Below are positions 1 through 8,328 of a stretch of 64,000 nucleotides of DNA, piece by piece. Location: assembly GCA_963664835.2 (NCBI GenBank), contig CAXXUG010000020.1, forward strand, positions 434,001-498,000, in the 5' to 3' direction. The translations under genes and the position numbers were made by a program. This DNA comes from G963664835 sp963664835 (lineage in GTDB: Bacteria > Chloroflexota > UBA6077 > FW602-bin22 > JBCLEL01). The notes under the pieces were generated by a model. The model made no database searches. It was given only the letters and a program-made list of their open reading frames with translations, and was not told the DNA's origin. Each line of letters starts with the position of its first letter. Position 1 is the first letter of the stretch.

Positions 1-850
1 ACTCGTCTTCCGTCCGGTCGGGCTCGTCCTTGGAGTGGACCAGGGGCGGATCCTCCATGTTGTTCGAAGGGATGAAGCTGACCAGCCGGCGGATGAGATA
101 CAGGCACTCCTCCTCGTTTTCGCCGGCGAAATGGGCAACTCCGCTGATCGAGGTGTGGGTATTAGCTCCGCCGAGTTGCTCGAACGTCACGTCTTCGTGG
201 GTCACCGCCTTGATAACGTTCGGTCCGGTGATGAACATGTTGCTGGTGTCTTTGACCATGAGGATGAAGTCGGTTATCGCCGGCGAGTACACGGCGCCGC
301 CGGCGCAGGGTCCCATAATCGCCGAGATCTGCGGGACCACGCCGGATGCCAGGGTGTTGCGAAGGAAGAGGTCCGCGTATCCGCCCAGGCTTACGACTCC
401 CTCCTGAATACGGGCCCCGCCGGAGTCGCAGAGACCGATGACCGGGGCGCCGTTCTCCATCGCCATATCCATGATCTTGCAGATCTTGGCGGCGTGAGAC
501 TCCGCCAGCGACCCTCCGAAAACGGTGAAATCCTGGGCATAAACGTAGACGTGACGGCCGTCGATCTTGCCAAAGCCGGTGATGACGCCGTCTCCCAGTA
601 TCTTCTGGTCGGCGAGTCCAAAATCGCTGGCGTGATGCGATACCAACGCGTCGATCTCATTGAAGCTGCCCTGGTCAAGCAGGAGATTGATCCTCTCCCG
701 CGCAGTCAGCTTCCCTCGATCATGCTGCTGTTCTATTCGGGCCAGCCCGCCGCCCAGGCTCGAGAGCTCTCGTAGCTGTCGTAGCTGCTCAATGCGCGCG
801 GCCGTTGTTGTGGCGTGATTGTTGGTGTCGGCGCTTCTAGTGTCTGTCAC
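1..850 (-). CDS. pccB: Acyl-CoA carboxylase carboxyltransferase (beta) subunit, partial
   Basis: This is the first 283 codons of a propionyl/methylmalonyl-CoA carboxylase-type beta subunit; the C-terminus lies beyond the left edge. The family moves a carboxyl group between carboxybiotin and an acyl-CoA in the cytoplasm. The frame reads MTDTRSADTNNHATT, then RGKLTARERINLLLDQGSF, then FGGSLAESHAAKICKIMDMA and GPCAGGAVYSPAITDFI, the acyl-CoA and biotin pocket glycine motifs. GTG at 850 is chosen because GGAAGG lies seven bases upstream and family homology begins just after it. It lies 48 bases after a 3-hydroxyacyl-CoA dehydrogenase gene on the same strand, suggesting one acyl-CoA operon. Acetyl- versus propionyl-CoA preference cannot be told from this fragment. 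Confidence 0.92.
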   Translation of the reverse strand, partial: MTDTRSADTNNHATTTAARIEQLRQLRELSSLGGGLARIEQQHDRGKLTARERINLLLDQGSFNEIDALVSHHASDFGLADQKILGDGVITGFGKIDGRHVYVYAQDFTVFGGSLAESHAAKICKIMDMAMENGAPVIGLCDSGGARIQEGVVSLGGYADLFLRNTLASGVVPQISAIMGPCAGGAVYSPAITDFILMVKDTSNMFITGPNVIKAVTHEDVTFEQLGGANTHTSISGVAHFAGENEEECLYLIRRLVSFIPSNNMEDPPLVHSKDEPDRTEDE

Positions 851-897
851 ATTTACCTTCCACAGAATCGGATAGTTGTAAACGCTCTCCGGGCTGT

Positions 898-1746
898 TCA
901 GGAGTACTCGTAGAATCCCGCGCCGGACTTCCGGCCAAGTTTGCCGCTCTCCACCATACGTCGCAGGAGAGGGCAGGGCCGGTATTTCGAGTCTCCAAAT
1001 TCCTGGTGCAAGACTTCCATCAATGCGAGCAAGACGTCGAGTCCGATGAGGTCGGCAAGCTCCAACGGCCCCATGGGATGCCTTGTACCAAGCTTCATCG
1101 CCCTGTCGATGTCCTCGCGGGAGCCCACTCCCTCCATCAGCGCGAATGCGGCCTCGTTTAGCATCGGGGCCAGCAGCCTGTTAACGATGAAGCCGGGGCG
1201 GTCCGCCGCTATGACCGGCGTCTTCCCAAGCGACTCGACTACCTGGCCTGCCCTTTCCATCGTCACGGCGCTGGTGAGCTCGCCTTGCACGATCTCCACC
1301 AGCGGCATAATAGGCGCTGGGTTCATGAAGTGTATTCCTACGACCCGATCGGGACGGTTGGTGGAGCCGGCCAGGGCAGTGATGGATACGGAAGAGGTGT
1401 TGGATGCCAACATCGCCCTTTCGTCGACCAACTGGTCAAGTTGGCCGAAAATGCCCTGCTTCAACTCTTTGACCTCGTTTATCGCTTCTATCACGAGCGA
1501 AGCGTTCGACAACGCTCCTATGTCGTCAACCCCTTCGATCCGGGCTTCAATCGCTTCCACGGGCTCCTTCAGCTTGCCCGCCCTGTCCATCCGCCCTAGC
1601 GAGTCCCTTATCGATTTCGCCGCCCGCTCAACTTGCCCTGGCGCCGAGTCGTAGAGCCCGACCCGGTAGCGTGCCTGGGCGAATACCTGGGCGATTCCTC
1701 GGCCCATCGTGCCGGCGCCCACTATCCCAATCAAGTCATCGGCCAT
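898..1746 (-). CDS. hbd: 3-hydroxybutyryl/3-hydroxyacyl-CoA dehydrogenase
   Basis: This NAD-dependent enzyme interconverts 3-hydroxyacyl-CoA and 3-oxoacyl-CoA in the cytoplasm. The 282-residue length fits the single-function family. The N-terminal Rossmann motif is GIVGAGTMGRGIAQVFA. The catalytic histidine region reads GIHFMNPAPIMPLVEIV, and the C-terminal helical domain holds HPMGPLELADLIGLD. ATG at 1746 is preferred over TTG at 1752 because GAGGG sits eight bases before it. The gene follows the thiolase gene on the minus strand and precedes the carboxyltransferase gene, so the three probably act together in short-chain acyl-CoA conversion. Direction (beta-oxidation or synthesis) is not visible in sequence. 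Confidence 0.93.
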   Translation of the reverse strand: MADDLIGIVGAGTMGRGIAQVFAQARYRVGLYDSAPGQVERAAKSIRDSLGRMDRAGKLKEPVEAIEARIEGVDDIGALSNASLVIEAINEVKELKQGIFGQLDQLVDERAMLASNTSSVSITALAGSTNRPDRVVGIHFMNPAPIMPLVEIVQGELTSAVTMERAGQVVESLGKTPVIAADRPGFIVNRLLAPMLNEAAFALMEGVGSREDIDRAMKLGTRHPMGPLELADLIGLDVLLALMEVLHQEFGDSKYRPCPLLRRMVESGKLGRKSGAGFYEYS

Positions 1747-1810
1747 GAGCAAGCAACGCCCTCATCAACAGGTAACACCGAAAGGGAGCTTTTGACACGG
1801 CGGCCGGCAC

Positions 1811-3001
1811 TCAGCCGGTCAGCTCAAGGCTCATAGCGACCGCTCCACCGCCGCCGAGACACAACGCAGCCATGCCCATCTCCCGGTCACGGTTCTTCAA
1901 CGCGTTGATCAGCGTCACCACCATCCGCGCGCCAGTGGCGCCAACAGGATGGCCCAACGCAACCGCCCCGCCATTGACGTTTACGCGGCCGTAGTCCAAG
2001 TCGAGTGCGCGTCCGTTTGCCAGGAATTGAGCGGCGAACGCCTCGTTTACCTCTATGAGGTCGAACGAACCGAGGCTGGCTCGCTGCTTCTCTACCAGCT
2101 TGCGCATCGCCAACACAGGCGCTTCGAATATGAGCTTGGGCTCCGTCGCGGCATTCGCGTAGCTGTTGATGCGGGCAACCGGCTTAAGCCCAAATCTATC
2201 TATCGCCCCTGACGATGCGACGATCACCGCCGCGGCGCCGTCGCTCAATCCCGGCGCATTTCCGGCGGTGACCGTGCCATTCTTGGTGAAAGCCGGCCGC
2301 AGCCTGCTCAGTGCCTCTATGCTCGAGGTTGGTCGAGGCCCCTCGTCATCCGCGACGACGGTCTCGCTGCCCTTCCGGTCCTTGATCGTTACCGGAGCGA
2401 TTTCCTCTCGGAACGCCCCGCTCTCCGTGGCCTCGACTGCACGCTTATGGCTGACCAACGCCCATTCGTCCTGGGACTGACGGTCGATATCGTGCTTACT
2501 CGCGATGAACTCGGCCAGCATCCCCATGTGCTCGTTCTCCGTCGCGCACCAGAGGCCGTCCGAGATGTTGCTGTCCAGCAACTCGCCGTGACCCAATCGG
2601 TAGCCGGTCCGCGCATTGGTCATCAAGTAAGGAGCATTTGTCATGCTCTCCATGCCGCCGGCTACGAACAGGTCGCCATCGCCGGCCCGTATGGCCTGGG
2701 CCGCGAGCATTATCGCCTTCAGTCCTGAGCCGCAGACCTTGTTGATAGTCGTGCAGGGAATCGACGTCGGCATGCCGGCGCCCAGTGCGGCCTGACGGGC
2801 CGGCGCCTGGCCCAGGCCGGCCGACACGACGTTGCCAAAGTAGACCTCGTCGACGTGCTCGGCCGGCGCGCCGGCCCGGGACAATGCCTCGCCAATGGCG
2901 TGGGATCCAAGCTCGGTCGCGCTCTTGCTTGCCAGCGCGCCGATGAACTTTCCTATCGGCGTCCTTACCGCCGAGACGATGAATGCATCGTTTTGCCGCA
3001 T
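1811..3001 (-). CDS. atoB: Thiolase (acetyl-CoA C-acetyltransferase)
   Basis: A 396-residue thiolase, the usual length for the biosynthetic/degradative family. It condenses two acetyl-CoA to acetoacetyl-CoA or cleaves 3-oxoacyl-CoA. The nucleophilic cysteine is in INKVCGSGLKA (C90). The later active-site blocks are VNEAFAAQF, NGGAVALGHPVGATGAR with the catalytic histidine, and AALCLGGGGAV with the second cysteine. It is the first of three minus-strand acyl-CoA genes and its product would feed or draw from the neighbouring 3-hydroxyacyl-CoA dehydrogenase. Function is secure at family level; chain-length preference is not. Confidence 0.95.
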   Translation of the reverse strand: MRQNDAFIVSAVRTPIGKFIGALASKSATELGSHAIGEALSRAGAPAEHVDEVYFGNVVSAGLGQAPARQAALGAGMPTSIPCTTINKVCGSGLKAIMLAAQAIRAGDGDLFVAGGMESMTNAPYLMTNARTGYRLGHGELLDSNISDGLWCATENEHMGMLAEFIASKHDIDRQSQDEWALVSHKRAVEATESGAFREEIAPVTIKDRKGSETVVADDEGPRPTSSIEALSRLRPAFTKNGTVTAGNAPGLSDGAAAVIVASSGAIDRFGLKPVARINSYANAATEPKLIFEAPVLAMRKLVEKQRASLGSFDLIEVNEAFAAQFLANGRALDLDYGRVNVNGGAVALGHPVGATGARMVVTLINALKNRDREMGMAALCLGGGGAVAMSLELTG

Positions 3002-3037
3002 TTGTCACCCTCCTCGGGAGCGTGGGATTGGAACTGC

Positions 3038-3283
3038 TTAGAACAGCTTGATTATGGCGACCGCTAGGGCGACAACGGCAATTTGAGTTCCTACAAGCGT
3101 TCTTGTCAGTCTGGCTTCGAGCAATGCAAGCTGGGCGTCAAATCTTTCTTCCAGCCTTGCTAGATCATCCCTGGTGGCTACCTTGTCGCTGGTAGAGTTG
3201 ATTGCTGAAACCACGGCCTCAGCTTGCTTTTCGGTCAGATCGGAATCCACCAGCCGCCTAAACGTTTCGAGAGTGTCAATCAT
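3038..3283 (-). CDS. Small coiled-coil membrane-anchored protein (DUF1640/CCDC90-like)
   Basis: An 81-residue protein with a predicted amphipathic coiled coil (about residues 30-60, heptads around LARLEERFDAQLALLEARL) followed by a single C-terminal membrane helix (TQIAVVALAVAIIKLF). The N-terminal part, MIDTLETFRRLVDSDLTEKQ with EAVVSAIN, resembles bacterial DUF1640/CCDC90-type small proteins. No catalytic residues are visible. It lies between the thiolase gene and a HEPN gene on the same strand but need not be part of either operon. The architecture suggests a tail-anchored oligomer; the role is unknown. Confidence 0.7.
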   Translation of the reverse strand: MIDTLETFRRLVDSDLTEKQAEAVVSAINSTSDKVATRDDLARLEERFDAQLALLEARLTRTLVGTQIAVVALAVAIIKLF

Positions 3284-3384
3284 CGTCTAGCATTTCGCTT
3301 CTTGCCTTAAAATGCTCGGTAAGTCGACATTTATGGACCTCCTCGGAGTGTAGGGTTGGTATTGCAGATGCGCCGTCAATCGTT

Positions 3385-3747
3385 TCAAGTTTCCAGGTTT
3401 CGCAGTGATTCAAGCAGGCGTGCTGCTATGAGGACTGTCTCTTGTGCCGCCGGGGCTAGTTCTTGGAACTCATCTCGGTAATCCGCCTCGCTTCTGTGTC
3501 TGCGTATGTAATCCCCCTGTCTACCGATCAGTTGATACGATGGATCTGAATGAACCCGATATCTGGTCCATAATGCAACGTGGCTGCGCATATCATCGGT
3601 GTTGACTCCATCCCTACTCAGGAGGTTGCGCGCTTGGCAAAAGGCAGCGTAGTAGGCCCTGCTCACCGCTGACCTGAGCGCCGCCTCATCGTCTCGACGA
3701 GTGACTAGTTCTTGGGCCAAGGTGAGATAGTCCGCCCAATCGAACAT
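3385..3747 (-). CDS. HEPN-domain protein
   Basis: A 120-residue all-helical protein. The helix signature SAVSRAYYAAFCQARNLL near the N-terminus is typical of HEPN domains, many of which are RNases or RNA-binding partners in toxin-antitoxin and defence systems. A basic segment, RRHRSEADYRD, takes the place where related HEPN proteins carry their conserved R/H motif; a clear Rx4-6H motif is not obvious. ATG at 3747 overlaps the stop of the upstream 114-residue gene (TGATG), so the two are translationally coupled. TTG at 3750 is an alternative start. The pairing suggests a toxin-antitoxin-like or regulatory module, but activity is unproven. Confidence 0.75.
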   Translation of the reverse strand: MFDWADYLTLAQELVTRRDDEAALRSAVSRAYYAAFCQARNLLSRDGVNTDDMRSHVALWTRYRVHSDPSYQLIGRQGDYIRRHRSEADYRDEFQELAPAAQETVLIAARLLESLRNLET

Positions 3748-4091
3748 CAAATATACTCAATGCCGATATTCATCCGATGTCGCCCACGACCGGAAGCCTC
3801 CAACCACCAGTCCTCATCCAGACGCCAGAGCAGTTCTATAGCACTCTCAGGGGGGAGAGTGGTTGGAATCATCGCAAACAGCTCGTCATCCTCGTCCGAC
3901 CCAGACTCGAACTCTTTGACCACCTCCAAAATCACCGGAGAATGGACGTCAAAGTACTGTCGAATCTTGGCGTCCACTTCCCTGAGCAGGGGAACCAGGA
4001 AAGGATGCTTGTCCAGATAGTGCGAGACGGCTTGCTCATCCCTGAAGGCAAAAGTTCCCGCCAAGGAGCCAACCGTATCTTGAATCGCCAT
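3747..4091 (-). CDS. Conserved hypothetical partner of HEPN protein
   Basis: A 114-residue acidic protein not matched here to a named family. It has HYLDKHPFLVPLLREVDAKI near the N-terminus, a beta-strand-like stretch PVILEVVKEFE, an acidic patch SGSDEDDELFAMI, and a C-terminal WRLDEDWWLEASGRGRHRM. No nucleotidyltransferase signature is present, so this is not a classic MNT partner. Its stop overlaps the start of the HEPN gene, so the proteins are probably made in a fixed ratio and may form a complex. It is the first gene of this minus-strand pair, facing a divergent glycosyltransferase gene across about 240 bases. Confidence 0.65.
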   Translation of the reverse strand: MAIQDTVGSLAGTFAFRDEQAVSHYLDKHPFLVPLLREVDAKIRQYFDVHSPVILEVVKEFESGSDEDDELFAMIPTTLPPESAIELLWRLDEDWWLEASGRGRHRMNIGIEYI

Positions 4092-4335
4092 TCGACATCA
4101 CCACGAGTGCGAGTTTGTTGGAAGCGCCGGTCTCTACCGTTCCTGAATCTAACGCTGTTAACGTTCCCGGGAAGATTCTAACAGGTTGGTTCACACTGAC
4201 CCCGTCCGTCACCGCGTACACCAGGATCGTGGGCTCTGAAAGTGGCGTTGTCGCAGCCGTAGATTTGAATTACAGTTCTGAGTTGATGAACCTGCCGGCA
4301 ATAACTGCCTCCTTGCCTATGACCTCTGCCGACCC

Positions 4336-5403
4336 ATGCGCGTGACTTTCGTTACGCCCGGGTTGTCGCCCTCCGGCGGAACGCGGGTTGTGGTCGAGTT
4401 TGCGAACCGGCTGGCCGGCCGCGGTCACCAGGTTGCAATCGTTGGACTGAACGTCCCTGGCCGCACCATGAGTCGAGAGCTGCACGAGGATGTGAGATTC
4501 TTTCGTGTCGGGTCCGCCGGCGGTCGTTACCTGTCCACCACCAACGCGCTGGCGGGACTCCGGTTGGCGCTGGCTGTGCCGGTGTCCGATGTCATCGTCG
4601 CTACCTATACTCCGACGGTCTTGCCGGCTCTGATCGCCAGCCGGCTGTTGGCGCGCGGAAAAGCCGCTTGGCTTCACCAGGATTTCCCGGAGCAGTTCGC
4701 CGATCGCCGGCTGTTTCGCTGGCTCTTGGGATCGGCGCCGCCTCGTTTCGATCAAGTCGTCACCGTCTCAGAGTGGATGGTTAACAATATCTCGCGGACC
4801 AGCGGAGTCCAGGCGACCCTCGTGGGCGAAGGTATCAGTAATCCTCAGCTTTTCTTCCGACAAGTGTGGCAACCACCTCGACATAACATGCCAGTTGTAA
4901 CTTCAATCTGCGATCCCCGTCCCTGGAAGGGATTGGAGGACCTTGTAGCCGCTTTCGACATTGCCAGGAATCGGCTGCCGCATATGCGGGCGACGGTACT
5001 ATCGTCTTTCGACAGGCCGGCCTGGATCCCGAGGTGGCTGGAATGGCAGCCGGTGATTGACCGCGCCGAGTTGGCACAAAACATCGCTGGCAGCACCCTC
5101 TTCGTCTCGTCATCTTTGGCAGAGGGCTTCGGGTTGCCGCCGTTGGAGGCCATGGCATGCGGCGCGCCTGTGTTGCTGACCGATTCCGGTGGGGTGCGTG
5201 ACTATGCTCGCCACATGGAGAACTGCGTGATGACTCCGCCCGGCGATCCGAACGCGCTGGCGAACGGTATCATGGAGCTAATCGAGGACTCCGACACCTT
5301 GGCCCGCATTGCCCGGGCCGGCCGGGAAACCGCGCGCGGATTTACCTGGGACGGTCCGGTCCAGCGGTTGGAGTGTGTGCTGCAGGCCGTGAAGGACGCT
5401 TAG
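4336..5403 (+). CDS. Glycosyltransferase family 4
   Basis: A 355-residue GT-B fold retaining glycosyltransferase that adds a sugar from a nucleotide-sugar donor to a cell-surface glycan precursor, at the cytoplasmic side of the membrane. The acceptor-side start is MRVTFVTPGLSPSGGTRVVV with the usual glycine loop. The donor-side half holds VSSSLAEGFGLPPLEAMACG, the E-x7-E motif of GT4, followed by LTDSGGVRDY. The stop TAG at 5401-5403 is directly followed by the ATG of a methyltransferase at 5404, so the two are co-translated. It starts the plus-strand side of a surface-polysaccharide region. Confidence 0.92.
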   Translation: MRVTFVTPGLSPSGGTRVVVEFANRLAGRGHQVAIVGLNVPGRTMSRELHEDVRFFRVGSAGGRYLSTTNALAGLRLALAVPVSDVIVATYTPTVLPALIASRLLARGKAAWLHQDFPEQFADRRLFRWLLGSAPPRFDQVVTVSEWMVNNISRTSGVQATLVGEGISNPQLFFRQVWQPPRHNMPVVTSICDPRPWKGLEDLVAAFDIARNRLPHMRATVLSSFDRPAWIPRWLEWQPVIDRAELAQNIAGSTLFVSSSLAEGFGLPPLEAMACGAPVLLTDSGGVRDYARHMENCVMTPPGDPNALANGIMELIEDSDTLARIARAGRETARGFTWDGPVQRLECVLQAVKDA

Positions 5404-6321
5404 ATGGAGCGATGCGTCTGCCCGTTGTGTGGCCAGGATCGATCCGAGTTCTACCGAGCCGGGCGCGACCGGGCGCACGGCACTCCCGGGCAGTTCCAGT
5501 TGGTGCGCTGCCGAGATTGCCGGCTTGTCTACCTGTGCCCCCGTCCGACGGAAGACGAAATTGGCAACCTGTATCCGCCGGACTATGGGCCTCACCAGGT
5601 TGTGCGCGGGCGTCTTGGCCTGCTCCAACGCATCGACGTCGGTTACGGGATGTCCAAGAGAGCACGATTCGTGGAGCGGCACGCGAATCGCGGGGGCAAC
5701 GCGCTCGACGTCGGCTGTGGGACCGGCGAGTTCCTGCTTGAGTTGCGAGACCGTGGTTGGAATGTCACCGGCCAGGAGGTCAACGGTAACGCCGCTGGGA
5801 TCGCGATTGGGGCCGGCCTGGCCGTTCGTGCGTGTCCGCTGGACCGCTGCGGTTTCGAGGCGGAGTCATTTGACCTGGTGACGCTTTGGGACGTGGTCGA
5901 GCATTTGCCCGACCCGGTCAGCACCCTGCGCGAGATTCGCCGGATTCTAAAACCGTCGGGCCGCTTGGTCCTATCTACTCCAGATCTGGGGTCATTAGAC
6001 AGCAGGCTTTTTGCCGGGTGGTGGCACGGTTTGGAGATACCACGTCACCTGGTTCTATTTGGGCCGGAGACTATAAGGCACGCTCTCCAACGCGCCGGCT
6101 TCGAAATGGTCGAGCGGAAATACATCAGTGGCTCATACCACGTCCGGCTATTGTCCGTTCAGGCACTGTTACACGATCTACAAGTGCCGGAGCCAATGCG
6201 CCGAACGCTGTTGGTGCTGGCCGGCCTGCCCCTGTGGCGGCTCGCGATTTGGCCTATATCCCGACTTTTGGAGAGGGCCGGCATCGGTCCCGTGATGACG
6301 ATAGTGGCGCGAAAACTCTAG
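5404..6321 (+). CDS. Class I SAM-dependent methyltransferase with zinc-finger-like N-terminus
   Basis: A 305-residue protein. The first residues carry two cysteine pairs (CVCPLCGQD and CRDCRLVYLCPRP), a zinc-knuckle arrangement found in methyltransferases of sugar and polysaccharide loci. The Rossmann SAM-binding motif follows at about residue 100: ALDVGCGTGEFLLELRDRGW. A further block is FDLVTLWDVVEHLPDPV, then LKPSGRLVLSTPD. The C-terminal part is hydrophobic, so membrane association is possible. It begins at the base after the glycosyltransferase stop. It probably methylates a sugar intermediate; the substrate is not identifiable. Confidence 0.9.
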   Translation: MERCVCPLCGQDRSEFYRAGRDRAHGTPGQFQLVRCRDCRLVYLCPRPTEDEIGNLYPPDYGPHQVVRGRLGLLQRIDVGYGMSKRARFVERHANRGGNALDVGCGTGEFLLELRDRGWNVTGQEVNGNAAGIAIGAGLAVRACPLDRCGFEAESFDLVTLWDVVEHLPDPVSTLREIRRILKPSGRLVLSTPDLGSLDSRLFAGWWHGLEIPRHLVLFGPETIRHALQRAGFEMVERKYISGSYHVRLLSVQALLHDLQVPEPMRRTLLVLAGLPLWRLAIWPISRLLERAGIGPVMTIVARKL

Positions 6322-6781
6322 GGTTAGCTGTCCGGGTGGGTCGGCGACCAGTCCGACCTCGCTCGAGATCCCAATGCCGTTGGCCCACATCCAATGGCGG
6401 GTGCGGAATCGCGGCGGCCCTGGTATGGTAATGGTACATATGTGCTATTACCCCCTTGTTCGCTCGGATCAAGGCGCAGATTATTGCCGCCCGCCAGCGC
6501 AGTCCGGCAACTGGACATCAAAACTGCAAAACAAAACGTCCAACCAGTTGAGGCCATAGATGCTGAGGTCGCAATCGCCCTGTATTTTGCGTGGAACGGG
6601 CGGGTACTCGGCGGCCATTCCCGTAGCACAAAGATACGCAATGGCAGGATGCAAAAAAGGCAAAAATGCAAAACAGATTCTCAACTGGCCTCCCATTGTC
6701 GTATGCGAGATGCACGGCGAAATTCTCGCGCATGAACCAGCTGTAATCACGGCATAGTGAGCAACGATGCGAGCCTCCGAT
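6322..6781. other. Intergenic stretch without a convincing gene
   Basis: About 460 bases follow the methyltransferase gene. Short open frames on both strands have no domain signature, no ribosome binding site and overlap each other, so none is called. Base composition is slightly less GC-rich than the flanks, with A-runs near 6655-6670. No intrinsic terminator with a clear U-tract is seen right after 6321. Confidence 0.5.
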
Positions 6782-6810
6782 TTGTCCGGGGCGCGTCGGC
6801 AGCCTATAAT
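6782..6810 (+). promoter_or_regulatory. Sigma-70 type promoter
   Basis: TTGTCC (6782-6787) and a perfect TATAAT (6805-6810) are separated by exactly 17 bases. The predicted start of transcription, near 6817, leaves a short leader with GAGAGAG (6832-6838) just before the TTG start at 6844. The match is strong but rests on sequence alone. Confidence 0.65.
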
Positions 6811-6843
6811 CAGGGCTAGATACTCAGTTTCGAGAGAGTTGAT

Positions 6844-7185
6844 TTGCCGAAAAAATCAAAGGTCAAACGCAACTACGGAAGGGCAGGACGCGGTAGACGT
6901 TCGCGCCGGCGGACGCCGAACATCCCTCGGCAGACAGAACAGCCGTCTGCTGAGGCGGAGAGTGTCGGAGTGCCTCCCCCGCCTCGGGCCCGCCCGGTTG
7001 CGCCGCCTCCACCTCCACGAGCGCCGGGCCGCCGCCGCGACCGAGGATTGGCCGGCCCACCGCAAAGGCCTCTACGCTCGCCACCGCCGACTACTCATAC
7101 GTCATTCGCGACGTAAAGTTCATCGGGATCACGTCCGCCATTATCATCCTGTGTTATGGTCGCCCTGACGTTCGCGCTAGGCTAA
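6844..7185 (+). pseudogene. Frameshifted Arg/Pro-rich protein with C-terminal membrane helix
   Basis: The reading frame starts at TTG 6844 (MPKKSKVKRNYGRAGRGRR), continues through a Pro-rich linker (VPPPPRARPVAPPPPP) and stops at 7114-7116. In other frames the DNA encodes a coherent continuation: ATEDWPAHRKGLYA, then TADYSYVIRDVKFIGITSA with IIILCYG, then VALTFALG and a TAA at 7183-7185. Three single-base shifts, each consistent with one extra base, would restore a basic N-terminus, a flexible linker and one hydrophobic helix of about 110 residues in total. The strong promoter and ribosome binding site upstream argue for a once-functional or mis-sequenced gene. The function is unknown. Confidence 0.55.
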
Positions 7186-7199
7186 CGTCCCGGCCCGTC

Positions 7200-8328
7200 C
7201 TGGCGGAGCAAGTGCCGGGCCACCCCTCGCTACTTCCGATGGGCTTAATCATTGTGAGGCACTGCCGGCTAGGGCATCCAATCCTGCTGCCGACGGAGTA
7301 GCGACGGTACAGGCAGGGCTGACAGGGAAGTCCCATCTCCAGGTAAACGCCTCTATATTCCTCGACCGCCGGCGGCTCCTGTCCCGGTTGCCAACGCACG
7401 CTGCCGATGGGCGACCACGCGGCGGCGTTTCGAGGGACCGAATATAGTCAGCGACTGTAGTCCCAACTGCGGATGCGAGGTGCGCCACGCCGCTGTCGTT
7501 TCCGATGAATAGCGCGCATACTTTCGAGGCAGGCGGCCAGCGTCTTGACGGTTGTCCTTGCCGGTCAGATCGATGATCGGAGCTTTGACAGCCTCCTTAA
7601 GCTGCCGGTTCAGTCCGGCCTCCGCCTTTGAACCAACCAGTACCAACTGCACCGCGTGGGTCTGCTGAAAGCTCGCCGGCTGTCCTCGGCGAACCCTTGC
7701 CAGGGCCAGCGCCTGGCGTGGCTGGTAGGTCGCCGGAGCCGGGATGTAAGGCTACACGCGGAGTCTCGTCGTTGGTGGGTAAGAGTCGGTCCGCCTCGGC
7801 TCGATCTTTGTCGCTGACGTGAATCTCAGCGCGAAGTGTCGGACCAGCTTCGGCGCCCACAGCCCGGGCCACCTCGAGCCAGTATTCTGACTCGTGCCGG
7901 CCGCCGAATCCTTCGTCTTTCACGCGATCGGTCAGGAACCCAACCCGGGCCAGGACCCAGTCCCGCGGTCCGGCCGGCACCCGTCGCTCTGGCCAACCAC
8001 TCATACTTGAGGGAGCCCCACCTTGTAAACAGGTGATGGAAGATCAGCGTCATGTCATAGCGCCGGGAGCGCAGCCGGCCGGCCTGCTTCAGCGCCGCCA
8101 ACGCGACGCGAGGGTCCAATAGTCCAGTCGGCCGGTCCAGGGTTTGTTTATTCACCACGATCATTTCGTGCAGTCTCGGGAAGCCCCTTCGAGCGCGCTT
8201 GCCCCAGTCGCTGAGCAGAGCACGTCGATCTCCGCTTCCGGCCAGGTTGCGCTGAGCGCGCGAAGTGCCGGCGTAGCGAGAATCGCGTCGCCGATATCTC
8301 CAAGCTTCACCACCAGCAAACGATTCAC
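7200..8328 (-). pseudogene. Glycosyltransferase family 9 (heptosyltransferase-like), multiply frameshifted
   Basis: Pieces of one GT9 protein appear in order across several frames. The N-terminus is NRLLVVKLGDIGDAILATPA, starting at GTG 8328. The middle piece is HESEYWLEVARAVGAEAG followed by PRVALHPGSG. The donor-site region is VLVGSKAEAGLNRQLKEAV with PIIDLTGK. The C-terminus, LPCQPCLYRR and CLTMIKP, has the cysteine pattern of the family. At least four frame changes separate them. GTG at 8328 overlaps the TGA of the upstream GT9 relic (GTGA), the coupling style used throughout this region. Either a decayed gene or a stretch of assembly indels; the protein cannot be made as written. Confidence 0.75.

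Noticed and set aside
35..775. Long plus-strand open frame of 246 codons
   Set aside because: It is antisense to the carboxyltransferase gene, whose minus-strand frame shows clear family motifs; the plus-strand translation has none.
941..1654. Plus-strand open frame of 237 codons
   Set aside because: It lies wholly antisense to the 3-hydroxyacyl-CoA dehydrogenase gene and has Ser/Pro-rich shadow composition.
4115..4345. Plus-strand frame of 76 codons before the GT4 gene
   Set aside because: No ribosome binding site or family signature, and it overlaps the GT4 start; it was left as intergenic.
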